A stretch of 64,000 nt of DNA, taken from Strigops habroptila (lineage: Eukaryota; Chordata; Aves; Psittaciformes; Psittacidae). The stretch is taken from positions 3,054,906 through 3,118,905 of the forward strand of contig NC_044290.2 in the NCBI RefSeq assembly GCF_004027225.2, read 5' to 3'. The notes under the pieces were generated by a model. The model worked only from the letters and a program-made list of their open reading frames with translations. It searched no databases and was not told where the DNA came from. Below are positions 1 through 10,469 of the stretch, in pieces (within the stretch, counting starts at the first letter, position 1; each line of letters begins with the position of its first letter). The position numbers and the translations under genes are program-made.

Positions 1-209
1 TGGATTCCTACTGCTATTACTCAACACATGCATACGCCTGGCCCCAGGATTTAGCGATGCGGGCACTGCAATGGGAACAGTTTGTTGTGTGCTCTCTGTT
101 CTGATCAGCTCCTGCAAGGAATGAAGCTGTGCGTGCAATCTGGCCAGCTCTGACAGGATGGTCACTTTGCCTAGCTGGGACATCAGACCTGAAGTCATCA
201 AGTCACTCA

Positions 210-400
210 TCACAGAACGGGTTGGGTTGGGAGGGACCTTAAAGCTCATCCAGTTCCAACCCCTGCCACGGGCAGGGACACCTTCCACTAGAGCAGGTTG
301 CTCCAAGCCCCTGTGTCCAACCTGGCCTTGAACACTGCCAGGGATGGGGCAGCCACAGCTTCTCTGGGCACCCTGTGCCAGCGCCTCAGCACCCTCACAG
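210..400 (-). repeat. CR1 LINE 3' fragment
   Basis: Reverse complement of the avian CR1 3' end. The recognisable blocks are the GGTGTCCCTGCCCGTGGCAG-type block, the 'cttggagcaacctgctctag' block and the 'gaccttaaagctcatcca' terminal block. It is 5'-truncated and non-coding, and is one of at least fifteen CR1 pieces in the window. Confidence 0.9.
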
Positions 401-1688
401 TGAATTAGTTGATCAGCTTGTCTCCATTCCCCTGATATGACCTCCTCAAGCTCCATTCCCTGTTGCACTTGAAGACAAGACTTTAAGACTGGTTTTGTTG
501 CACTGTGCCCAAAATTCAGTGGAGGAAAAGGGGAAGAAGTGGGAGGAACAGCCGAGTGGCTGTTCAGCACCATGAGGAGGAGAAAGAGGAACCTTTTCTG
601 TTCTGCACCTGCAGGAATCCACATCATAGCCCTGCCTGCAGATACCAACACCCTCCCAGAAAGAGCCACAGATCTTATGTAAAGATAAAGCTCTTGTTAT
701 TCAGCATACAAGGTTCAGCCTTTAGATAGACCCCACTTAGAGCAGAGCATTTCTGAGCCTGCTAAAGTTCTACGTAAGCACACAGGACATGCTGAGGAGG
801 AATGGGTTTAAGCATGTATTTAACATTCAATGGAGGCTTAAGAGCTTTGCTGCTGGGAGAAGGGAAGGACATTTTGTTTGCAGTGTGCCTTGTCCTATGT
901 GGGAAGATGTTGCTCGTATGCTCCTGAGCTCCAAAGAGCCTTTCTGGTATTTCCTGGGCCTGCTTTGAAGCAGCAGACACCAGGATCTGGGACCTCACAG
1001 CAGGCTTTTTTTTCTCTTTTAAACACTACACGTTTTTCTCTCAGAAGTCTGGCACCTGAAATCCCAGCAAACAATCTCCACCAAGAAACTGGCCTTTGTG
1101 CACTGCTGTGCACACAGCATATGTAACAGAGACGAGCATCAATCTAGCTACTCCCTGCACCTCAGCATCTCCTTGTGCTTCATAGGATCAAGCCATACAG
1201 GGGGCTGATGCCAGTCAGACTCAGTTAGCCACGGGGGACTAGCTTCTTAATGTGTTCAGATACCCCGGTTGCCTCCCCCAGCCATATGTCGAAGATGAGA
1301 ACCACAGCAGGGCATCTCTGAGCGAGCAGATGCTTTGTTTCCCCAGGCTTTGTGGAACCCTGTCTGCAGGGTGGGACCAGGACAGGCAGAGGGGGAAATC
1401 AAGAGGAAATCAACTTGCTGTCAGTAAGCACGGAGAGTGTCTCCCTCGAGGGACTTACAGGCAGCCAAGAGGGGAAATGGGTGGGAACCTGGGAGGAGAC
1501 CTTGTCCTTCAATTTAAGCGTGGGATCAAAGCCCAGCTGAAGCTGGAGAGGTTCTGTCATTGATTTCTGTTTGTTTTCCTGCCTTCCCCTTCTCTGGCAC
1601 ATATTCTGTCCATTCTCCTGTTATCTGCTCTAAGGATAACCAAACACCCTCCAGCAAAGTTCAGGTGTGTGCTCTTCAGAAGCAGAAC

Positions 1689-1974
1689 CTTTTGTTCTGC
1701 TTCTGAAATATTTTGGACATATTATCTATGCACCATAAACAGGAATAATTACTGGGCACTTGCTCATGCTGTTCTCCTGAGTGTCTAAATGTTGAGTTCA
1801 TTACTTGGTAGCTGGCAGTGCTCATCCATTTGTAGGCACAAGCAGACAGTTCCTCTGTGGTCTGAGAGCTTCCACCCAAACCCCAAGATGGTGACAAATC
1901 CCATCCAAGCCTACATCTTCTCTCTTTCCAGGATCTGAACTCTGCACAAGGGTTGTATTAAACCCAGACCCAAC
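1689..1974 (+). repeat. 286-bp direct duplication, copy 1
   Basis: This block recurs at 2548-2833 in the same orientation with a constant 859-bp offset, so there are no indels. By eye there are about three substitutions. It does not resemble CR1. The near identity points to a recent local segmental duplication. I see no coding content, and the ends do not look like terminal repeats of a mobile element. Confidence 0.85.
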
Positions 1975-2547
1975 TGTGGCTTTGCAAGACAGATACTGAA
2001 GCACTTTGAGAAAGCAGAATATGGGGACTTGATGTAGCATATGATTTGCTGGAGGAAGCAATCCCCTCCAGATCCTCTGCTGGGAAATTGAGAGCAGCCC
2101 CAAAACATCCACATGTAGAAGATCTCCCTGCTCTTTTAATAGCTCTCCTTCTTGCTCAACCTTTCAAAGACTGGAGCAAGAAAATGCTGTAACTGATGGA
2201 GACTGGCCACAGGAAGTCTACCAGGATTGCCTTTGGGAGCAGCATTGCAACCGCCTGAGGAAGAACAGTATGTTCAACCACAAGTTCAGACCAGACCATA
2301 ACTTAGTTCGCTTCTCTAGGAAGGTTCAGAGGCTCTTCAGAAGAGCCACCATGTTCTGCTGACCTCTGGGAGGCTTTGCCTTGTACTGCAGCTCCCGGTG
2401 AAGTTTGCACGCTCAAGATGTGTGTGACATGGTCGCCCTCTAAAGGGAAGAGCTGAGAAAACTTAGTTAAGTCCCACACCGGCAAAGGTGCAGAGATTTA
2501 GGAGAATGGGCATGGACGAGGTGATGACCATGTCTCGTCATCCAAAG

Positions 2548-2833
2548 CTTTTGTTCTGCTTCTGAAACATTTTGGACATATTATCTATGCACCATAAACA
2601 GGAATAATTACTGGGCACTTGCTCATGCTGTTCTCCTGAGTGTCTAAATGTTGAATTCATTACTTGGTAGCTGGCAGTGCTCATCCATTTGTAGGCACAA
2701 GCAGACAGTTACTCTGTGGTCTGAGAGCTTCCACCCAAACCCCAAGATGGTGACAAATCCCATCCAAGCCTACATCTTCTCTCTTTCCAGGATCTGAACT
2801 CTGCACAAGGGTTGTATTAAACCCAGACCCAAC
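2548..2833 (+). repeat. 286-bp direct duplication, copy 2
   Basis: Second copy of the block at 1689-1974, starting at 'cttttgttctgcttctgaaa' and ending at 'aacccagacccaac'. Sequence on either side differs between the copies, so the duplicated unit is sharply bounded. Confidence 0.85.
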
Positions 2834-4226
2834 CAAATAAAAAAGAAAACCTTACATCCCTCAGGGAATGAAAGGACTAATTCTAGTTGTGGTGTCTGGT
2901 GTATTTGCTTATTCAGAAGGCTAAAAGTAGTCAGGCAGATTGCCAGCCACATCTCCACAGAGCAAAGGCTGCTGCAACGAAGACTCTGCTAATTGCTGCC
3001 GTTCTGTATCATCATCTGCTTTCCTACCAGGCCAAGCGCTCGTGCAACAGGCTCCTGCGGGGCAGGAAGGTGCTGAAGCTCTCATGTTCCCATCCCAGGG
3101 GATGGGACTCACTGCAGGCTGCTTCCTTCAGGCTCCTGCTAGGCTTTCTGCAGCTAGCAGAGGACACAGAGGGCCGGAGAAGGCCTCCTAGGCAGCCACT
3201 TATGTTGAAAGCAGCTTATTTTTAACAGCACTTTGGCATCTCTTTATAGACTCCTTGCACCACTGTAAGAAAAATATAATTAAACAAAATGCCTCCTGCA
3301 GTCTGCTGACTTTTTAAGAGAGACTTTACGAGACAACATGGGCCATTCTGGAGAGCAAAGGACTCATGGGTCAGGTTAAATCTAATGCTCTGGAAAAAAG
3401 AATCATGTTCTAAAATAGGAACAAGGCCAGGAGGATCCAGGCACTAAAAATACACATGAAGTCACGCTGCCTTTCCCTGGGAACTTGACTGCCTTGCCTG
3501 GAAAAGGGCCTCCTGGAGCACAGGGCCAGCCGGTGCGGGCAGCAGCACGGAGCCATCTCCCTGCCATCGGAGGGATCCAGGAGCAGACACTGAGCTCACG
3601 GGACTCAGCTCTTCAGGATAACACGGGTGTTGTGGTCACAGACTTGGCAATCCCAGGGCCAGCTCAGACAACAGAGAAGGTGGCCATGCCATGCAACACC
3701 AGTGAAGCTTACTCTTGCTATCGCTGCGGGGAACAGCATGAGCACGTCTTGCATTCAGACACCCTGAAGGATGGTGAATCCCCCCATCTTGGACATTTCA
3801 GGGCTGACACCAGCTAGATATGGGGTTTCACCTGTACTCAGACTTGTCTGCTTTCAGACTCTGGTTTGTCTGCTTTCCATTTCCAGTCACCGGAGCCTTT
3901 CACCACAAGGGTGGATAAAGCTTTGAAGCAAGAAAGTGGACATTAGTGATTCTTACTTTTCCTCCCTTTGGTTATATTTACACTTTGTTATTGTTCATAA
4001 GCTGCGCAGTATCCTATAGATGTCATGGCAGGTTTTAACAGCAAAGGACAACCATAGTACAGACTGGAAGAGTCACAAATTCAAAGCACGCACGTATATT
4101 TACCAACTAATCTCTGCCTAATCCCCAGTCTCCAGCTAATCAGCCTTTTTGATGTGTGCCCCTTCCTACATGAGCTAATGCTTGTTCAGCCTTTCGAAGC
4201 CAAGTACAATCCTGGAGCACAAGGAA

Positions 4227-4617
4227 TGGCTGAGGAACCTGGAGGGGCGGTTAGTCTAGAGAAGAGAAGGCTCAGGGGGGACCTTATCGCTCTCTACAAC
4301 TGCCTGACAGGAGGATGGAGCCAGGAGGGGGCTGGTCTCTGCTCCCAAGGAACAAGGGATGGGACAAGAGGAAACGGCCTCAAGCTGCACCAGGGGAGGT
4401 TTAGATGGAGATGAGGAACAATTCCTTCCCCAAAGGGTGCTCAGGCATTGGAACAGGCTGCCCAGGGCAGTGCTGGAGTCACCGTCCCTGCAAGTGTTCA
4501 CACACCGTGCAGCCGAGGCCTCAGTGCCATGGGTTAGTGGTGGCCTTGGCAGTGCTGGGAGCGGTTGGACTGGATGAGCTTAAAGCTCTTTTCCAACCTG
4601 GTTGATTCTGTGATTGA
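4227..4617 (+). repeat. CR1 LINE 3' fragment
   Basis: Sense-strand CR1 3' piece of about 390 bp that ends in the typical 'ggatgagcttaaagctcttttccaacc' type tail. A nearly identical piece lies at 34703-35090 and begins at almost the same internal CR1 position. Open frames across it are LINE remnants, not host genes. Confidence 0.88.
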
Positions 4618-4683
4618 GTGTGTGTCTCCCTACTAAGCAAGGCACAAGAACGAATAAATACAATACATGAGCAGCATCACGGT

Positions 4684-4894
4684 GCAGAATCCCAGCCTGG
4701 TTTGGGTTGGAAGGGGCTTTAAGTTTATCCAGCTCCAACCCCCTGCCACGGGCAGGGACACCTTCCACTAGAGCAGGTTGCTCCAAGCCCCTGTGTCCAA
4801 CCTGGCCTTGAACACTGCCAGGGATGGGGCAGCCACAGCTTCTCTGGGCACCCTGTGCCAGCGCCTCAGCACCCTCACAGGGAAGAGCTTCTCC
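4684..4894 (-). repeat. CR1 LINE 3' fragment next to a CpG promoter
   Basis: Antisense CR1 3' end with the 'ccctgccacgggcagggaca' and 'cttctctgggcaccctgtgc' blocks. It stops about 95 bp before the TCTCGCGAGA element of the snoRNA host promoter, so the insertion forms the upstream boundary of that promoter. Confidence 0.9.
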
Positions 4895-4899
4895 CCAGT

Positions 4900-5400
4900 G
4901 TCTCCTCTAACGAGGCGGGGCCGCCCCGCGCCCGCCATGACAGCCCCCGCCGAGGGTCCACACCGCCGCTCCCGTGAGCCCCCGCGCCTCTCGCGAGACC
5001 TGGCGGCCGCGCGCAGCCCGCACCGCTCTCCCTTCCGGGCGCCATGGTGGCGGTGCCGGGCAGGGGTGAGTACCACGGGGAGCTATCCGCAGCCATCCGC
5101 TGGCCCGGCGGCACCGAGGGGCGCGGGAACGGCAGGAGGGTGAGCGGGGCAGTCCTGCGCGCTGCCAGTAATGGCGAGAGGGGTGCGGCGGCGCCTTGAG
5201 AGCTGCCCGTGGGGACTGAATGGTGCCGTCTCCGCGCTGCGGTGGGTGAGGGAGGCAGGGCCTGGCTCCGGCCCGCTCCGTGCGGGGATGCTCCGGGCCT
5301 GGACGGTGCTCCGCTTGCAGGTTCTGACCATGCTTATCGCGATTCCTTCCCTGCAGCGCCTATGGGAGGGTGTTTAATAGAGCAGCCGGTATAGCTCAGC
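4900..5400 (+). promoter_or_regulatory. CpG-rich promoter of the snoRNA host gene
   Basis: The stretch is dense in CpG, unlike its flanks. It holds a perfect TCTCGCGAGA palindrome at 4989-4998. That element is known from TATA-less promoters of ribosomal-protein and similar housekeeping genes. About 28 bp downstream, at 5026, is a pyrimidine run (ctctcccttcc) of the 5'-TOP type used by translation-factor and snoRNA host genes. The first exon would run from this C to a GTGAGT donor at 5066. No TATA box is evident. The start site is inferred, not measured. Confidence 0.7.
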
Positions 5401-5577
5401 TCGGGCGTTGCAGTCAGACAGCATCAGGCCTTGCCTTTAAGCACCCTGCAAGCAGCGGGGTTGAGCGAGCAGGGCCCGCATTGCCATTGCACTTGGCCGG
5501 GAGGGAGGCTAACCCAGAGCCAAGAACAGGCTTGAATGGGATGGCCCTGTGGGGCCCAGGTTTTAGCTGTTCTGGAA

Positions 5578-5655
5578 GCTGAGCTAGTGATGATACAAGT
5601 TATCCCTGTCTGAAATTGATCTTTCTTCTGTGGAAGGTTAACTCTGAGGCTCAGC
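5578..5655 (+). ncRNA. SNORD1: box C/D snoRNA SNORD1, copy 1
   Basis: Box C is GTGATGA at 5587-5593, box D' CTGA at 5610-5613 and box D CTGA at 5644-5647. The ends pair perfectly as a 7-bp terminal stem, gctgagc (5578-5584) with gctcagc (5649-5655). The guide before box D' (agttatccctgt) is complementary to 28S rRNA ACAGGGATAACT. The fifth base upstream of D' pairs with a G, which fits the known SNORD1 target in the peptidyl-transferase region of 28S. It lies in the first intron of the host, about 70 bp before the next exon, a usual distance for intronic C/D snoRNAs. Confidence 0.93.
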
Positions 5656-7078
5656 ATTAAATACACACGAGTAAAGGATTGGTCTATTGTATGAGCTGAC
5701 TCTGTCTCCTTCCTCTGTTTCAGAGTGTGGCATGGTGCAAAGCCAGGGTGAAAACACTCACCTGCGTGGGAAGCTGTTTCCTTCACTGGACCAACAGTAA
5801 ACCTGCACCATGGTGAGAAACAGCAGCATCTTGTCTGTAGTGTGGTTTTCTCCTCTCACTGGGCTGTGGAAACAACACTGCACTGTGCCAGATGATATCC
5901 CCTATGTCCTTGGGGCTACTGGTAGGCGATATAAAAGCCCAATGCTTGATTAATGTAATTAAGCCAATCAAAGCTGTAGCTTTGTTGCAGCTGCCACCTG
6001 GCTGTGCATCTCTGTGCTGCCATGGAGCACAACTTGACAGGCAGCACGGAGTGAATGGGAATTTGACTGGTGCTGGTGCCCAGTAGAGCACCTGCTTGTC
6101 AGTGTGGTCAAAGATGAGCAAGAGTAGAAAGGATTAGAAGTAGGAGGGATTGGATGACAGCCCATTACGGAGACACCTGACACAGCTCATCTCATAACTG
6201 TATTTGTGCAGAAATAGAGCTAGTGAAAGAATAATTGTTCTGTTTGCCTGCCTGGAGCTGCACTGAGACAGTTTCAAACCTGTATTGGGTTGCTGGGCGT
6301 GGGGACGTGCAGTTCACATACACCAAAGGGTCATCCTAGCAAGGGCACAGCCTGAAGAATCCTTCCCCAGCAGGGTTGTGTCTGCTTGAATGTATTGCTC
6401 AAGTAAACCCACAGACACTTGACATCCAGAAGGAGTGGATTATTCTTGTGTGCAAGGAAGGAGTTGGATTGAGATATTTCTGTATGATGGTGAGGACGGT
6501 GCCTGCTTGAAGCAGCTAAAAAAGATCTAAACCATCAAAGTCTGAGGGCTAGCGTGGGTTTTATTAATAAGCAAGGATATACACAGCATCCGCGTCCCAA
6601 ACTTTCTTGTCTGAGTGACACAACCCACTGGCAGGCATGTTCCTTTGTCTCTGAGGGACAGGTTTCTGCTGTGCTGAGTTCGAGAGACAGAACTCGCCTC
6701 TGAATGGAAACCTTCCTGTCTTTAATTCTTGCTGTGTGACCCAGTGTGAAGTGCTGTTGCTAACAATGTTCAATACAACTTGTGTTTAGGAGGAAATCAT
6801 CCTGCAGAGGCCTGGGGCTGTACTGCTGCCCAAAGACGGCTTTGGCAAGAGGGCAGTTCAGGCTTCAAGCTGGTAAGGGAATGCTTCAGTATCGCATGCT
6901 GCTGGGGTTTGATCTCTGTGTAGGCAGCACAAGCCATTGCTGAGCAGACAACCTTGTCTTTGAATGCTTCCCAGGAAAAATACTAGTCATCAGGAAAAAC
7001 ACTGGGGCAGCATCTGGGTGTCTTTGTATGGAATTGTGTAGAACTGGAGTTCATACAGGCAAGGGCAGGAGAGAAACC

Positions 7079-7148
7079 AAGCCTGTGATGTGCTGTTATC
7101 CCTGTCTGACATCTCGGCTCTGAGGGAGAAAACTGTCCACTGAGGCTT
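7079..7148 (+). ncRNA. SNORD1: box C/D snoRNA SNORD1, copy 2
   Basis: Box C is GTGATGT at 7085-7091, one base off consensus. The D' CTGA is at 7106-7109, directly after the guide ttatccctgt, and box D CTGA is at 7140-7143. The short terminal stem is aagcc (7079-7083) with ggctt (7144-7148). The guide matches 11 bases of the same 28S rRNA segment as copy 1. A CTGA at 7120 is too close to D' to be the functional box D. It lies in the intron after the 6790-6872 exon. Divergence outside the guide shows this is an old duplicate held to the same target. Confidence 0.85.
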
Positions 7149-8125
7149 ATGTCCCCTCAGCAGGTCTTGCAAAGACTCCCAGGGGCAGGAGTGGCAAGAG
7201 CAGGGCAAAAGCAGCATCTCTGCCCTCTCCTCCTGCCCTGGTGATGCACAAGCACTGCCCCAGGCACGGAGGCTGCTCAGCAGCCAGCTCTCTGGTACAG
7301 CAAGGCTCGGGACAGGGAGTAACTGGCTGCTGTTGCTACAGCACAGGTTAGATCTACAAAGAGCTTTTAAGCTGCTTCTCCAAACAGGGAGGCACAGCAG
7401 CAGGTTGAAGGGCAGGTAAGAAGTGTGGTTTTCTCTCACCTGATATACAGTCATGGAACACCCAGGCTGTAAACAGCACTTTGTCTCCAGGTAGCTGACA
7501 GCTCCATTCTGCTAAATAATTTCATGCTTTATTTAACAAGAGTTTATATTTGTTTGCAGATCAGTAACATTTCCTGATAGGCTGAACCAACAAAGGTGAC
7601 AGTGGACTTCCCTAACAAGCCAAGGTTGGTGTGCAGGACGTGAGGGAATGGTGCTCCAAACCAGCAGTCACAGTGATTGCTCTGTCAATACCGCTGTGTG
7701 TGAGTGGGACCAGTCACTGGGAAGAGCATGTGGGGCTTTTGGCTTCCAAGGAGGAAGGGGGGAAAAGTGCTTTAAGAACAAGGATGGTTTCAGAACAAAG
7801 TATTTCTAGGAAAGCAGTTACAGCGTTGCTTTGTGGTGTCTCCCAACTCTAGAAGCAGCAGAAGGAAGATGGTTCTGGAGCAGGTCTCACAAATGGCCAC
7901 TGATACATCATTGGAAATGGTGTGAAATGGCCACCAGTGTGTAACTGCAGGCTCCTTCTCACTGCAGCCCCATCGTGGGTAAGTTCTCAGTAAAGCCAAA
8001 GAGGATTTGGGTGCTGTGGGGGAGCAATTTTTGTCTCCTGAGCCCTGAACTCTTGATTAAATAGTGCAGATCAGGAGCTCTTCAGCTGACAGTTGCTTTG
8101 CTCTGACACACTCTTTTTTCGCTAG

Positions 8126-8205
8126 GACCCCATCTGCACCTGGCAGGAGGAGAAAGTGGTTCCCTGCTGTCTGCTGTTCCAGAATAAAACAAGTTATGGA
8201 AAATC
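8126..8205 (+). terminator. last exon and poly(A) signal of snoRNA host
   Basis: The acceptor is a long pyrimidine tract ending in CTAG just before 8126. The AATAAA hexamer is at 8183-8188, with a T/G-rich tract at about 8218-8240 as the likely downstream element. Cleavage near 8205 is inferred. Confidence 0.55.
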
Positions 8206-8209
8206 TTGA

Positions 8210-10460
8210 GAGTTGCACTTGGTTTGGTTATTTTTGTCAAGGTTATCTACTTAAACAGGGGTTTGAGCAGGGAGAAAGGATTTGGGGTTAAAGCCCTTTC
8301 AGAAATGCAAGCAGTTGTGAGCTTACCCTTACAGCAAAACCTGCTCCTCCCCAATACCTCAAGACCTCAGTGTCTGCAGACACTGGAAAAGCAGTTCATG
8401 GTAGCAGAAACTGCTAGGAAACAGGAAAAGCAGTGTGACAAAATGACTTGCAGCTAAGCCAGGACTGGTGACAGAAACGGCTCTTGTGTTCTGCTTGAAG
8501 ATAAGGGAGAAGAGGGGAGAGGCAGTTGTAGAGCCATTGGGTTCCTTGTCTGGTCAAATGGAGCGTGTTTAACTCTGGGGCAGGGTACACACTCAGCTCG
8601 GAAACCCCTTTGGGAAAGGAGAAAGGAGGTGTAGTTCCTGATGTGCACAAATGGCTCTGCCCATGAGCTGGATGGGATTCCTGGCAGGAATCTGCACCAG
8701 GACAGTGCTCATTTGTGAAACGGGTTCTTTTTCCCCTGTGCATCAAGGTGCTGCCATGGTCTGAGTCCCCTGCCTGAGCTGGGCTGAGGCTTGGCCACAG
8801 CTTGTTTGGGGAGGTTTTGGTGCTGTCCTGGTCAGGTGATGTGAGGATCAGGCTTGTTCTTGTCATGCAAGAGGTTTTGCTGAGTGCTTGTGGATAAAAA
8901 ACAGGCCTGACAGGCTGCCTTGGTACCATTGTGAGGTGGCTCTGATGCAAACAAAGGTTAATTTGAGATCTGGGAACACAAGATGGGTTCCAAGCTCGAG
9001 ATTACATCTGAATCAGAGACCAACCTCCCGTACTGCTCCTTTGAACTGGCTGAAAGCAGCCTGCTGTGAGCACGAGCGGGTTTTGAGGTTCCCTGGCGCT
9101 CAGCCTGCGTATCTCTTGCCATCTCTGCAGTGAATTGTTCCCTTCAGCTGACGCACAGCACAGAGCATCCCAAGTGGAAAAGGCTGTGATCGGAGCTGCT
9201 CCCATAGATCCAACACAGCCATCCACACAGGGCTCCAGGGATTAACCCTGGATGGGGAATGGCCCCATCGCTTTGGATGTTCCCCAGCCAAAGGCTCATT
9301 CTACTACATGCTACAGCCCCTCTGCTGCGGGAGGTAGAGGCCTCACCCCCTCATGGAAACAACAGAAACAGGCATAAAAGAGAACAATCCTTCAGCATTG
9401 ATGTAATTACAGAGTGGGAAAGTCTCTGGTCACACCCCTCCCTCTGCACTGCCCCAGCACCACTGGCTGGAGCAGCCTCCCCAGAGGCTCTTGCTTAGTG
9501 CTGGCTTACATGGGGTGGCTGATGGGTTCAAAACCATCATCTCCTCGGGCTTTTGGGCAGGAGTAACCATCACTCAGGGTCCATCACCCTCCTGGCATGG
9601 GGCTGCCCCCTCACTTGGAGGGCACCACATAGTCCTCATGGAAGGAAACCCCACCAAACCCACTCCCCTGCACACGTGGGCTGCAGGCCTGCTCTCAGCT
9701 CCAGGATGCTCAAGGTCCAGCCGCAGTGGTGATGTCCCAGCTGAGTAACCCTACTCATAGCTGATGGCTTTTAAGCCTTGCTTGAAAACACCATGACCTG
9801 GAGAAGAGGAAAGTGACAGCGCACACTGTGTGTCTGTCACAGGAGAGGGCAGCCAAGCCATTGTCTTTCCCGCTGATCATGGAGGCAAACAGATCCTTGT
9901 GGACAGCAGCACACCTCAACCCAGAGCTGGCTGGAGATGGGGTTTTCTGCAGTCTGGAGGGAGGTGTTCTCCAAACACACCACCTTTGGGTTGCTGCAGT
10001 GATGCAGTCACCACTCCAAGGATCCATCACGCCTGTTGTGGTCCCACCACGGTGGTGAGCATTTGAGCTGGAGCATGATGGTGAAGGGTGTTTTCCAGCC
10101 ACAGGTACACATCTCCAGCATCTTCTTCCAGCATCATCTTGTACCTCACAGGGGCCAGTGCTGCCCCACAGCCACGTTCATGGGGCTGGAAGGTCACAAT
10201 TATGTGCCCTGGTGTTTCTTGGTGCCCCAAAGGCCATATTCAATCACACTGAGCCATGAAACATTGTTAGAGATCGCTGAAGAAACGCAACGTTTCTCTA
10301 CCAGCTTCAGCTTGCTGCTTGCCATGCTACCACTGCTGGCTGCAGTGTGGCGGGTCTGCTCCTTGGGCTGGCTCGGCAGAGCCCTCCGGAGGGAGAAGGT
10401 GGCCCTTCAGGGAAGAGGAGAAAAGCCACAGGAGTCCTTGAACTTGCCCCCGTGGGCAGC
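8210..10460. other. intergenic region and probable 3' UTR of ST6GALNAC2
   Basis: No coding exon is supported. The right part should contain the 3' UTR of the minus-strand ST6GALNAC2, which stops at 10470. I did not find a clear minus-strand AATAAA here, so the transcript end is undefined. The snoRNA host (plus) and ST6GALNAC2 (minus) converge in this stretch. Confidence 0.5.
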
Positions 10461-10469
10461 CGCCCAGCC

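Larger units (their letters stand above)
1..4200. other. intergenic region, no gene supported
   Basis: Apart from the CR1 copy near 210-400 and the direct duplication listed separately, I see no exon with a convincing acceptor, donor and conserved protein. Open frames here are short and start at random methionines. In human, PRCD lies on this side of SNHG16. I looked for its short hydrophobic N-terminus and did not find it. Confidence 0.5.
5026..8205 (+). ncRNA. SNHG16: snoRNA host gene, SNHG16 counterpart
   Basis: This is a plus-strand spliced transcript whose introns carry two SNORD1-family box C/D snoRNAs. Likely exons are 5026-5065 (5'-TOP start, GTGAGT donor), 5724-5812 (acceptor after a long pyrimidine tract, donor ATG|GTGAGA), 6790-6872 (acceptor TTTAG, donor CTG|GTAAGG), possibly 7561-7596, and a last exon from 8126. 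An AATAAA signal lies at 8183-8188 with a T/G-rich stretch after it. There is no long reading frame: any frame through the last two exons runs past the poly(A) signal before stopping, which fits a non-coding host. In human, SNHG16 carries SNORD1A, B and C and lies next to ST6GALNAC2, as here. Exon boundaries are read by eye and could be partly wrong. Confidence 0.72.

Noticed and set aside
1689-2833. Reading the 286-bp repeats as terminal repeats of a mobile element
   Set aside because: The ends lack typical terminal motifs and the 570 bases between carry nothing element-like. Local duplication is simpler.
5390-5407. tRNA-like A box (tatagctcagctcgggcg) in the snoRNA host intron
   Set aside because: No matching B box (GGTTCRANYCC) and no cloverleaf can be drawn, so this is not a tRNA gene.
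6483-6537. Possible third C/D snoRNA (atgatgg ... ctga)
   Set aside because: Box C is imperfect, there is no terminal stem, and the guide matches rRNA only with a gap.
5811-8291. Small frame starting at the ATG of 5810-5812 and running through the 6790-6872 exon into the last exon
   Set aside because: It would pass the poly(A) signal before any stop, and it stops early if the 7561-7596 exon is used. The gene is better explained as a non-coding host.
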